DNA of 64,000 nt, taken from assembly GCA_021399435.1 (NCBI GenBank), contig JAJTUP010000028.1, positions 124,001 through 188,000 of the forward strand, in the 5' to 3' direction. A program made the position numbers and the translations under genes. Below are positions 21,420 to 30,141 of the stretch, piece after piece; the stretch's first letter is position 1; the number at the start of each line of letters is the position of its first letter. The notes under the pieces are model-generated. The model searched no databases and had not been told where the DNA came from. It saw only the letters and a program-made list of their open reading frames with translations. This DNA is from Diaporthe sp. PMI_573. Lineage: Eukaryota > Ascomycota > Sordariomycetes > Diaporthales > Diaporthaceae.

Positions 21420-21707
21420 GAGAGACCTCGAATTGAATGGAGCTATGCGGACGACTGTTTTGAACCCGTGGAACGTATCCGGTGGTGGTCCTTTGACCTG
21501 TTTCGACCAAGCACACCGCAACAAAGCCTTCTGAGGGAGTATAAGGTCGACGATCCAACCCTCTTCATCACTGACTACGATAATTCCCTAATCAACGCCC
21601 TTAAACACAAATTCCCTCGATCACGGCACCAATTCTATATCTTCTATATAAATATAAACGTTCTGCTTTACATCAAAGGGACCAGTCGATCTTTCAAGGG
21701 CGCGTAA
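21420..21707 (+). pseudogene. Mutator-like (MULE) transposase fragment
   Basis: The frame ending at TAA 21705-21707 contains LFITDYDNSLINALKHKFP and RSRHQFYIF, the pattern of the MULE transposase core around its second Asp and the following His-rich helix, then NVLLYIKG. Roughly 90 residues remain from a domain of several hundred. No terminal repeats are seen. Confidence 0.65.
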
Positions 21708-21845
21708 GACTCAGTCTCGTCTGATTTAGCCACCCAGCTAACAACAGCAAAATATCAAGGGATGCAGGATAAAAGACCCGAGATAAAGGACTCAAGATAG
21801 AGGACCCAGATAGGGGACTTAGGACGGTCCAATTTTGGTTAGCCG

Positions 21846-22313
21846 TTAGCCGGCGCTATTTCTTGCATCAACTAAAAAATCCTTACGCGGACGGCCTCGA
21901 CCTCTTTTAGGCCGACCCTTGTTCCTGTTCCCATCATTTTCGCGCTTCGAGGTAGCTGGCGACCGCTTTGCGCTTACCATATTCCGCCTCCACTCATCAA
22001 TGAGGTCTCTCATATTGCCCAAATTTCCCTCTGGCTCGAGAGTTGGGTTCCAGGCGACCAAGTAGTACTTTCTGCCATCTATCACTTTCTCTCCTATGAT
22101 AGCGCTCGCCTCCCATTCACCTGGCTGTGATGCGACATGCGTGCCCCGAGACCCTCGATAGGTATTCGAGAGGGAGCTATGCCCGCTATGGTCGCTACGC
22201 ACATGTGTAGAAGCCGAAGACGCACTCGAGCTCTCGAGATCCCATTCGTGCCTCGCCTGGGTGAAAGTGCTTCTTGCATGGCGCAATGACGCTATACGAC
22301 TGTTTTGGTTCAA
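21846..22313 (-). CDS. Chromodomain protein with AT-hook-like tail (5' end uncertain)
   Basis: The reverse frame ends at TAA 21848-21846. It contains EWEASAIIGEKVIDGRKYYL followed by VAWNPTLEPEGNLGN and LIDEWRR, a chromodomain of the type common in fungal accessory regions. The tail has KRGRGRPRK, an AT-hook-like motif. Upstream it is Ser/His-rich. There is no ATG at the open end near 22313, so the start, and perhaps a first exon, is missing. Chromodomains bind methylated histone tails or act in retroelement integrases; here it is too short to be an integrase. Confidence 0.6.
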   Translation of the reverse strand: MNQNSRIASLRHARSTFTQARHEWDLESSSASSASTHVRSDHSGHSSLSNTYRGSRGTHVASQPGEWEASAIIGEKVIDGRKYYLVAWNPTLEPEGNLGNMRDLIDEWRRNMVSAKRSPATSKRENDGNRNKGRPKRGRGRPRKDFLVDARNSAG

Positions 22314-22729
22314 CGATGCCGGGGAGGGTGCGGCAGATCACGTGCAGGGACGTTACAAGTTGCAATTGCCGGAAAGAGCTGATCGATACATCAAAGGAAC
22401 CAAGGGTAAAGTCCGCACTGTGATCGGTATGAATTTGAATGATATATACAGGGGCGGGCGGGAGGCATGGTTTTCCGTATGGAATGCCAAGTTTGACGAG
22501 GAAAATGAACTGTGGGCCCGAGATACTGTAACAGTTGACCAACAGGTAAGAGTTTTTGAATGCCTTTCCGTTGCGACACCTCGATAATGACCTTGCGATC
22601 AAGATGTTCATTGATGGCGTCGGAGATCCCGTGAAAGACTGCAAGTTGAGCCTTTCCCTCAAAGATTTTGTGTCTAGAAAGGCCGCGAGTAGAATAGGAG
22701 ACTTCGAAGACGTGCCGATCAAGGTTTAA
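22261..22729 (+). CDS. Unrecognised two-exon protein, 5' partial
   Basis: A forward frame reads plausible protein from about 22261 to 22545 (GMNLNDIYRGGREAWFSVWN and similar). It then crosses an intron 22546-22603 (GTAAGA...CAAG) into 22604-22729, which ends DFEDVPIKV and TAA. No start is present and its 5' end overlaps the chromodomain frame on the other strand near 22255-22313, which suggests a rearrangement joint there. The family is unknown to me. Confidence 0.45.
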
Positions 22730-22997
22730 AGCGCGGTATGCAGACTAATTTCCCGGAACTTGGCCATTGTCCCTTAGGTAACATTCTTTTCCGAATTTCT
22801 GCCGCACTACCTCCGGCTATTAGACAACGTCCTTGCGCCAAACCGCAATCCACATTTAATTACTTGGCAGAATGTCTAGTAATTGGGAAGAAAATGCAAG
22901 AACGCGGATATTCGCACAACCAAAATCGGATGCTGCACAACCATTTCTGACTAAGTGCATGGGGCCTTGTGTGCCAATGTATTTCTACCATAAGAAG

Positions 22998-23284
22998 CAT
23001 AACATCGCGACAACTTCATCAAGGCACTTGCAGAAGCCCGTACGAAGGGAATAACCAGTCAGACTATTAAGCCTGCATGGAGAACCACTGGGAATTGGCC
23101 CATTAGTCGTATCAAGGCTTTATCGCACCCAGAAATCCAAGAGGATAAGGAGAAACGCCGAGCTGAAAGAGAGCCGGTTTCTGACGATGACATGCCCAAG
23201 TCTGGGCGAGATATCATGGACCTTGCTAGCCCTAACGACACTGCGGCGAATCGATCCAAGTTCAAGAAGATAGGCCTTGCCTAA
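22998..23284 (+). pseudogene. C-terminal fragment of a DDE (pogo/Tigger-type) transposase
   Basis: The frame before TAA 23282-23284 reads FIKALAEARTKGITSQTIKP and AWRTTGNWPISR, the segment that follows the last catalytic Asp in pogo-type transposases (compare AGFRGAGISPWNP in element 1). The tail is acidic. The catalytic part is absent and the upstream sequence has stops. Confidence 0.6.
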
Positions 23285-23295
23285 ATGTCTGTCAT

Positions 23296-24366
23296 TTATT
23301 GAAGTTGCGACACTTTCTTCTTACTCGCCTTCTGACTCAATAACCCGTCCACCCAGGCGCCAACCTCAACTAGTGCCCTGCGCGGATCTTTCTTCCTCTT
23401 CATCAGGAATCCCTGAAGTTCTGCAGGGGAAAATCCGGCTGGAATTTTGGCCGCGAAATCAGCAGCGACCTTTTTTATCTCTCCGATGGTCATGCACTGG
23501 CCGTTTATGTCGTGAAAATCGTCCACAGATCCTCCCAAGTCCCCTTTCTTGGGGTTTGTACATGTAGACACTGTCAAAAGACCTTGCCGATCGGCCTCGT
23601 ACATCCTTTTGAACAGCTCACTCGCTTGTTCTTGTGTGGCATATGTGAAGTCAACTTGCAGGTCGACACGACCGGGTCGGATCAGACCGTCATCCAGTCT
23701 TTCCGGCTTGTTTGTCGTCATAATAAGTACCCTTCCCTCATGAGAGGCAAGGCCGTCGATCGCATTGAGCAGGCCTGACAGGCTGACGCCTTTTTGATCG
23801 TCTGACACGCAACACCTTCTCAGTTCTCGGGCAAGGTCTGAGACATTAGAGTCGCTCATATCAGCTCTGCCAGTATCTTTGGCACAACTATCAGACCCAT
23901 TCCCCTCAAGCTTTTCGAACCTTGTCAGGACACTGATTTCGCTACTGGTGACATCCACGTTGGCGTCATCATCTTGCTTTTCAGATGATCTCGCGAGTCC
24001 CGCAGTATCAATGTCCTCCAGCAGTATAATACATCTGCGTGGTAGCGAGTTAAAGAGTGCTAGCAGGCCCTCCTCCGTAAGTGACGGGTCGAGAAGGCTG
24101 ATGACGTAAATCTCAAGCCCAAAGACACCGGCAAGCGCGAACGAAAGTGATGTTTTACCTGTTCCAGGTGGGCCGTGAAAGAGATATCCACGTCGGAAAG
24201 GGATTCCGCGCTCGGAATACCACTTCGATGTGTCGGGGTGAAGGTATTCGTTAATATCAGCCAAGACCTGGACCTTTTGCTGCTCACTGAGCACGACTGT
24301 ATACCATGAGGAAGGCATCCTGAATCGACGAGTGTATATGCAAAGGCGGCTCTGTTGGTCAAGCAC
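23296..24366 (-). pseudogene. BCS1-like AAA ATPase, 5'-truncated
   Basis: The reverse frame gives 356 residues with a full AAA module: Walker A GPPGTGKTS (about 65-73), Walker B IILLEDID, then GLLNAIDGLASHEGRVLIMT and the arginine-finger region RPGRVD. A C-terminal helical lid ends SKKKVSQLQ and TGA near 23296. Fungal BCS1-like proteins normally carry a further N-terminal domain. Here the frame is closed just upstream by TGA near 24383, a neighbouring frame shows the expected GFGTHHF motif (about 24440), and a LINE tail begins at about 24484. So the gene has lost its start and has a frame break. The ATPase core itself is undamaged. Confidence 0.75.
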
Positions 24367-24483
24367 TCTATCGTGAAAGGTATAGCATTTATGCTTTCAA
24401 GTGGAGCACCGGGAGCAAGAAGTGATGCGTGCCGAAGCCCATCACCACTAATCCGACAAACCTTAATCACCTCGTGTCATATA

Positions 24484-24746
24484 CAGCAGGCACCGCTTCA
24501 GTCGCCGAAGATAGGACACTGAACACTTGGAGAATCGCCTTCAAGTTGGCCTACTAACACCACTAACCCACGAGAATTCGCAGAGACATGGTACATTGAG
24601 ACAAGCTATAAGCTAGGAACAGATTGCATATGGGCTTAAGGAGGTCGGGATTCATTTTAGGACATGTATTTGCAGATTAGTAATAGTTGCCCTTTCGGCG
24701 CAAGCCGCCGCCGGGCGTCAATAAATTGTGTGTGTGTGTGTGTGTA
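24484..24746 (+). mobile_element. 5'-truncated Tad-like LINE, 3' UTR only, (TG)n tail
   Basis: 24490-24555 matches the start of the 3' UTR of the full LINE (49905-49970): CTTCAG...GATAGGA...CTGAACACTTGGAGAA and CCTTCAAG..GGCCT occur in both. It ends with a GC hairpin, GGGCGTCAATAAAT and (TG)n at 24726-24746. It cuts off the 5' end of the BCS1-like gene. Confidence 0.7.
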
Positions 24747-25002
24747 GTACATCCCTTCCTCTCAAAACTCGACAGCTCATTTGTCCGAGTTTAGAGAAGA
24801 CTTAGATTTACATCAATCTACTTAGCAAGGTCCCAGTCTTTCAGAAATGTCTAAGACGGAAGCCGACTTACAAGCAAAAGTACCGGTAATGACAAACTTT
24901 TGCGTGTACTCTAAGGCGTGAGCAAGTACAGCACCCCTGGCCAATGATTATTCCGAGAAATACTCCCAAAGTCAAACTCCATAGACACCTATACATATCA
25001 TC
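24747..25002. other. Spacer, nothing supported
   Basis: About 250 bp with no coding sense. It may include sequence that once lay upstream of the BCS1-like gene. Confidence 0.4.
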
Positions 25003-26429
25003 CTAGCGAATTGTTATCTCAATCGACAATGGTTTGTCAACAGTAAAAAGTCCAGCCTCATTTTCCCCAGCGGCATCAACATCGTCAAACGGAAAGGTGT
25101 ATGCCCCGCCTGTGCCGTCAGGTAGGAGATTGTTATGTATTACTCGAGCGAACTGATGCGTGATATCTGCTGCATAATAGGACGAGCTTCTAAGGCCCGG
25201 AGTAACATCGCCATCATCCAGAAGTAGAGTTGAACGCACAAAGGCTGCACAGAGACGCGGCCATGTCCGCATATGTTGCTCATTCTGAGCCTGAGTGTGA
25301 ATGGCCATCCACTGCATCTGAAAACATCCATCGTAGTTGGCTTCTGGTATCGAAAATTGTTTCCGTCATCTTGGGCGCACAGCAGCTCACTGTCGTCCAC
25401 CTGACAGGTTACCATCGGGCCGTCATCATGGATCTGGGTATCGACTGTGAGATTAGCCTCCGAGTACTTGTCCCACACCTTTTGGATATATGGGTCGTAG
25501 TATCCTCGCAGGTTGCTGCAGGTGTTGTGAGCAAGCCAGATATGCGGTGCTAATGCACGTAAGGCATTGCCAGACTCGTCATATACACACATGGAATCCC
25601 AAGCTGGATCTATATCCTTTAGCTGGTTGCAGATAGATTCGACCGCGTCCGATGGCAGCCCGGGGCTTTTCAGTTCCACTCCATCCTCTGAATGGACCGA
25701 TAGACCTATCGGTAGGCCAACTTGATCAACGTACGATAAATCTGTAATAAGTCCACTGCCTGACCACGTGAGCATCTTGATCCTTGCACGGGATAGGGAA
25801 AGCGACAGTATTGCCCGTAAGTGGTGTACTACTCCCATCAATGAATTCGACCCACAGTCGTCCCACTCTTATATCTGCCGCAGTCATCCAGTTGTATTCC
25901 CTCGGGACCCGTACATGCACGGGGCATAGAGCCTCTCTTCGAGGAAGTGAGGCAGGGTGTAGGACAAAGGTGATCTCCTTGCCCTGGTTCCACATTGCGT
26001 CATCCCACCCCTTAAATAAGTTCTCATCGTAGGTTGTGATTGCCGTCTGGAACGTTGGATTATCGGGATATTCAGGTATTGGTATGGCTTGACTGTCTGT
26101 GAACGTACTGCTTGTTGCCGCCATGTCTGGAAGAATGATGGAAGCAGTGGAAAGCAATGACCGGTTGGCTGGCGTGATATGTACCTTAGTGGAGTGGCAG
26201 CGTTGCCACTTACTGCTCAGGTGTGCCCCATCTATCTTCTGTCTGGTCGAGAATATCTTGGACTTGGTTGTAGTACTCAGAATAAGTCGGGGCTCAGGGA
26301 TACACCCTCAGCTAAAACCAATATCGGACCCATCAATGATGACTCACGCTCTGGTTGTGTGGCTGTTTGTGCCGTAGCCCCCCCCCCCCTTGAGGACAAC
26401 ACTGCTAGGACAGCAATGATGGTGGTCAT
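25003..26429 (-). pseudogene. Secreted GH64 beta-1,3-glucanase, multiply frameshifted
   Basis: A start at ATG 26429-26427 gives a hydrophobic signal-like leader (MTTIIAVLAVLSS) interrupted by a run of 12 G. GH64 sequence is spread over three frames: TAADIRVGRLWVEFIDG (25726-26157), then LITDLSYVDQVGLPIGLSV...AWDSMCVYDESGNALRALAP...RGYYDPYIQKVWDKYS (25140-25770), then RLCAAFVRSTLLLDDGDV...YTFPFDDV to TGA near 25003. GH64 enzymes release laminaripentaose from beta-1,3-glucan and share the thaumatin-like fold. At least two indels (near 25770 and 25290) break the frame; an early stop also follows the leader region. A once-secreted enzyme, now dead. Confidence 0.75.
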
Positions 26430-26672
26430 GCAGAGACTATTACGTCGAAAGAGGCGTCCGAGATAGGCTGCAGGCTAGGCAACAGGGTAGAATCATTTGG
26501 CTGCCTAGCTCAGTTAATACAAAAAATAAAAAAGGTGTATCCTACTGTACTCCAAGATACGAAAGAAGAGACTTTGTTTATGATTAACGTTAATGCAATT
26601 GTTAGCGCATTTCAAGCAGTGTACTTTAAATTCCTTCACACCTTATCGCCCCGTGCTGCTAAAAAGCTTCAT
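26430..26672. other. Short AT-rich spacer
   Basis: No gene or repeat recognised. Confidence 0.4.
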
Positions 26673-27083
26673 TCACTTTGTTCGAGGGGTAAAGGTCCCT
26701 ATTCTCCGTCTCTTGGACACAGGTTCCTCAGCATCACTTGCCCCTCTTACTTTGCTGAATTTACGCTTTCTACACAGTCTTTGAGCCAATTTATCAGTCT
26801 CGAAAATCTCCTCCTCGCTGGATAACAGTATTATCCCGGTTTGAGCATCAGAATTGTTGAAGACCCTTCGCATTTCAACATTGGTATTCGCATCGTTTTC
26901 GGCAGACTGATTGAAGAATTCGCTGGCCATGGTGCCTTCGCCGATCAGCGTTGGTGAGGATTCAAAAAATTCATCTCCATCATTTTTTGCCGTGGTTTTT
27001 GTTGGTTCTATTAATTCTGGTGTATTCACGTCATTCTTGGTCATCTCTGCATCAGCTGAGTTTGAATTTGACTTTTGCGCCAT
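26673..27083 (-). CDS. Small acidic/basic protein, 136 aa, unknown
   Basis: ATG 27083-27081 to the stop at 26673. The frame is open further upstream (to 27308), but that part looks non-coding. The protein starts MAQKSNSNSADAEMTKND, is acidic and polar, and ends with a helix (SSEEEIFETDKLAQRLCRKR) and a basic nuclear-signal-like tail (SKRRRIGTFTPRTK). Its C-terminal region recurs at 21165-21398, so it belongs to a repeated family, possibly carried by a transposon. No known domain. Confidence 0.45.
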   Translation of the reverse strand: MAQKSNSNSADAEMTKNDVNTPELIEPTKTTAKNDGDEFFESSPTLIGEGTMASEFFNQSAENDANTNVEMRRVFNNSDAQTGIILLSSEEEIFETDKLAQRLCRKRKFSKVRGASDAEEPVSKRRRIGTFTPRTK

Positions 27084-27598
27084 CTTCGGTTTAGATATGT
27101 GATATTGTTGGTACGGCCCTGACTGCCAAGGGTCAGGGGTCTTTGCACGTGCAAATAGGGGCGAGCAAAAGCCGTACTGTTTGGGTACGGGTTCGATTCT
27201 TGCTACAGAAAGAAGAAAGGAAGTCATCGCCATCGTGGGCGCCGAAGCACTTGGTGTAGTGGCCCGCCCTCTGCTGACTAAGCCAGACCGGCCCTTCTGA
27301 TTGGCCACAGCCGGGCCGGGCGTGCGGTCCCTTCAACGGTCACCAAATCCACAGATATAAAAAGATTACCAAGTTTCGAGTTCCGACTTACAGTGTAGAA
27401 TTTCAGTTACCTTTTTATATTGTAATATGAGGTCTATCCCGGGATTTAAGAACATTAACTTCGCATTGTTGAGGGTCGGTTTTACTACTAGTTATTGTGA
27501 ACAAGGATTCTTAAATTAGGAAACGGAGCAGTAGCTGTGACCAATTGAGTTAGTTCGCTCGGATCAATAAGGAAACGCGATGAAAGAAAATTGAAAGT
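27084..27598. other. Intergenic sequence
   Basis: No gene. A TATAAAA-like run occurs near 27355. A B-box-like GGTTCGATTC at about 27189 has no partner A box. Confidence 0.35.
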
Positions 27599-27719
27599 TG
27601 TCAGATGTGACGGGTGCTTTGGGTTAGGTGCCTGAGGCATCAATGGCTGAATCATGACCACCCCATCAATTGGACCCTAATTACACGTCCCATATACCTA
27701 AAAGGGTGATAATCTGACA
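27599..27719 (-). repeat. Solo LTR-like repeat (121 bp), family TGTCAGAT
   Basis: Starts TGTCAGATGTGACGGG and ends GGTGATAATCTGACA, so it has 8-bp inverted ends (TGTCAGAT/ATCTGACA). The reverse complement matches 44439-44638 almost base for base, except that the latter has about 75 bp extra in the middle. Because the 44-kb copy adjoins a copia gag start, I read both as LTRs. Confidence 0.65.
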
Positions 27720-28011
27720 GTTGTGTTTGATTGATTGAGTTGGCATATGGGTCTCACCCTGGACTCAACCGGCATTGTCAACCAAGCGCATGGAAGGAAA
27801 AAAAAAAAAAAGTTGGTCGGGTCGGCATTCTTCCGAGCCAAGCGCGGAGAACGCCGGCCCAATCACGACCCCGATGCTGGCGTCGATCTATGCCAGGAAT
27901 AGATTTCACCCCACCAACACCAAGACGCTTCAAATCAAAATAAACAATCTTGCGCAAAGCTCACATCTCCGCCAGCACCACCACCATCATTCTTTCCAGC
28001 ATCGGACCTCC
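27720..28011. other. Upstream region of the PD-(D/E)XK-like gene
   Basis: The reading frame of the next gene is open back to 27775, but that part includes a 13-base A-run and has poor coding composition, so it is better taken as leader and promoter. Confidence 0.4.
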
Positions 28012-29508
28012 ATGAACTCCACACCATTCGTGGATTGGATCGAGAATTGGCTGCAAGCCATTCCCAATCCCTCGCCCGTTCAGCTGCCAAAGCCGTACAG
28101 CCTCCAACCGCATGGACCTGAAATGACACCTCCGCCATCTCGATCAAGCAATCGAAGCGATTCCCCATCAAAGAGGCAGAAGATCGGGTCTCTTCCCGGC
28201 CAATCTATTGCAATGGATCACCAGTATGACAGCAACGATGACCAGGCAACACCAACATCAGCATCTGCAGCCGCCATGACCGTCGACTCTCGGTCTCTTC
28301 CAATTTTCTTGGGCAGAGACATTCCCAGCCTGACTCCTTCGCAAACATCGAATTCGCAAACGGGACAGTCTATGGGAGGGTCAGAAGCTGGTGGACAGTC
28401 TTTGCGAGAGTCTGAGGCTGGTGGCTCTCCAACGAGGGGAAGGCGCAAGAGCCCAGACAAGAGCAAGGTCAAAAACGTCAACAGCCTCCATGCCATGGAC
28501 TTGCCTGTCGTCCGGGTTGCTCAGCAAGACAACCCGTTCGAAAAACTGCCCAAAGATGTCCACGAGCTTTTCACGCGGATCCACGCCATAACCGTGCTGC
28601 GTGATCGGTTCATTCCGTCCGAGATCCAAACCCAATTCAAGAAACTGCAACCACTTGTCCCGGACAGTTGGTTCCGTCCACTCGAGGAACTTGGCGTCTC
28701 CATCAACTATGATCCGAAAAGCAAGGACGCAGTTCTCGGGATCGGCGGGCCAACAACCTCTACCGAGGCCGCTCTTGAGGAACTTCGTACGCTGCGCCGC
28801 CTCAAAGCCGACGCAGATACATGCGAGCTCTGCGGGTACTCCGAAATTGGCTGGAACATGACTGTACACATGCCACTCTTGGTGCATGCGCTTTCCGCCC
28901 AGCCGACGGTTCACGTGGTGCCGTCCCTGACAGCGCAACTAACTTCCAAATTCGTGCCTCCAGCCGGGAGTAGTGTAATCGAAGCCAAGATGATCGACTT
29001 TGCCCTCGCTCTGTGGCTAAGCAACGGAAAACCACTCCGCTCAGATGCAACGGACCAGGACTCCCGACTGATGACTGCAATCACGAACAAGGTGTTCAAT
29101 CAACCCGGGGACTCGCAGACTGTCAACCAGACCACCTTTGCGCCACTGCAATTTGCCCCGATTGGGTGCAATGTCGAGACCAAGCTCGGAACTGCCATCA
29201 CCGACGGCCGACTACAGCTTGGGGTTTGGACCGCCGCCTGGTTCTGCCGCATGGAGACGTTTCGTCCGAAGGGTTGTCCATGGGTCACGATACCTCTTCT
29301 TTACGTAGTCGACCACAGCTGGCGGATCTCGTTTGCTTGCCACCGCGGCGATTGCATTGAGATCCTAGAGGAGATGGATATTGGGGATACAAGATCACTG
29401 GTAGGGATATATCAGTTGACTGCGGTGTTGAGAGAGCTCGCGAGCTGGATATCAACAACATATCGGGAATGGATTGAGCGGGTATTCCTTGGGACTGGAG
29501 GGTCGTGA
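28012..29508 (+). CDS. Fungal PD-(D/E)XK nuclease-like protein, 498 aa
   Basis: I choose ATG 28012 because the protein then starts MNSTPFVDWIENWL, the usual opening of this family. Residues 30-200 are Ser/Pro-rich and low in complexity. The C-terminal half has the fungal PD-(D/E)XK pattern: SEIGWNMTVHMPLLVHAL (conserved Glu-Trp), EAKMIDFALAL (Asp), NVETKL (the E-x-K element) and QLGVWTAAWF, then a beta-rich tail ending in a long helix with REW. Family members are predicted nucleases of unknown role, often duplicated in accessory DNA of Fusarium-like fungi. One uninterrupted exon. An intact gene amid broken ones. Confidence 0.8.
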   Translation: MNSTPFVDWIENWLQAIPNPSPVQLPKPYSLQPHGPEMTPPPSRSSNRSDSPSKRQKIGSLPGQSIAMDHQYDSNDDQATPTSASAAAMTVDSRSLPIFLGRDIPSLTPSQTSNSQTGQSMGGSEAGGQSLRESEAGGSPTRGRRKSPDKSKVKNVNSLHAMDLPVVRVAQQDNPFEKLPKDVHELFTRIHAITVLRDRFIPSEIQTQFKKLQPLVPDSWFRPLEELGVSINYDPKSKDAVLGIGGPTTSTEAALEELRTLRRLKADADTCELCGYSEIGWNMTVHMPLLVHALSAQPTVHVVPSLTAQLTSKFVPPAGSSVIEAKMIDFALALWLSNGKPLRSDATDQDSRLMTAITNKVFNQPGDSQTVNQTTFAPLQFAPIGCNVETKLGTAITDGRLQLGVWTAAWFCRMETFRPKGCPWVTIPLLYVVDHSWRISFACHRGDCIEILEEMDIGDTRSLVGIYQLTAVLRELASWISTTYREWIERVFLGTGGS

Positions 29509-30135
29509 ATTGGTAATTTCTATGATGATAATGAAGCGTCTCGTGGTTTTCATGTCTCTACGCACTTCACTCGTTACTTGCATAACTAGTGATTTATATA
29601 AACAATGTTGTTTCAGTTGAGCTAGTGTCTTTAGGCTAGAGCTAGGATAGAGATACCCTATACGAGAATAGTTTAGTAAGGCTAGAAACTTATAGAGGCT
29701 ATGTATAACAGGGGAGTTTCTAACCATGGTAAACCTTCTCGTAGGTTGAGAGTGTGCAACATTGGTTGTAGCCAGAAGAGATTTTAAATTGAAGCTTCTT
29801 CCTTTTTCCACTAAATGAATGACTGAAGTTGGTCTCTTTTATCCTTCCTTCTATAGGATCGTATTCGTCAGCTGTGACAGAATGTTCCTCACGATCTGTT
29901 TCATCCAAGTCTGATACCGTAGTTAATACAGCCCGTGTGTCAGACCGGCCTTAGTAATACGATGTGATTTCTAACAAACCTTGACCGATAGGTTCTAGTA
30001 GGTTAGCAGCGGGTTATAGCATTATATATAAATGGATAAGGTATTACGTCTAGTAATAAATAGGCAATGACTATGCGGGCCGAACCACATTGCTACGGGG
30101 GCCGTTTTTCTATTTGCCCAGTCAAGATCCTGAGC
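29509..30135. other. AT-rich spacer, no gene supported
   Basis: Only short frames with poor coding sense. Confidence 0.45.
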
Positions 30136-30141
30136 GAGTGA

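Noticed and set aside
27180..27200. B-box-like GGTTCGATTC
   Set aside because: No A box at the right distance and no cloverleaf can be closed.
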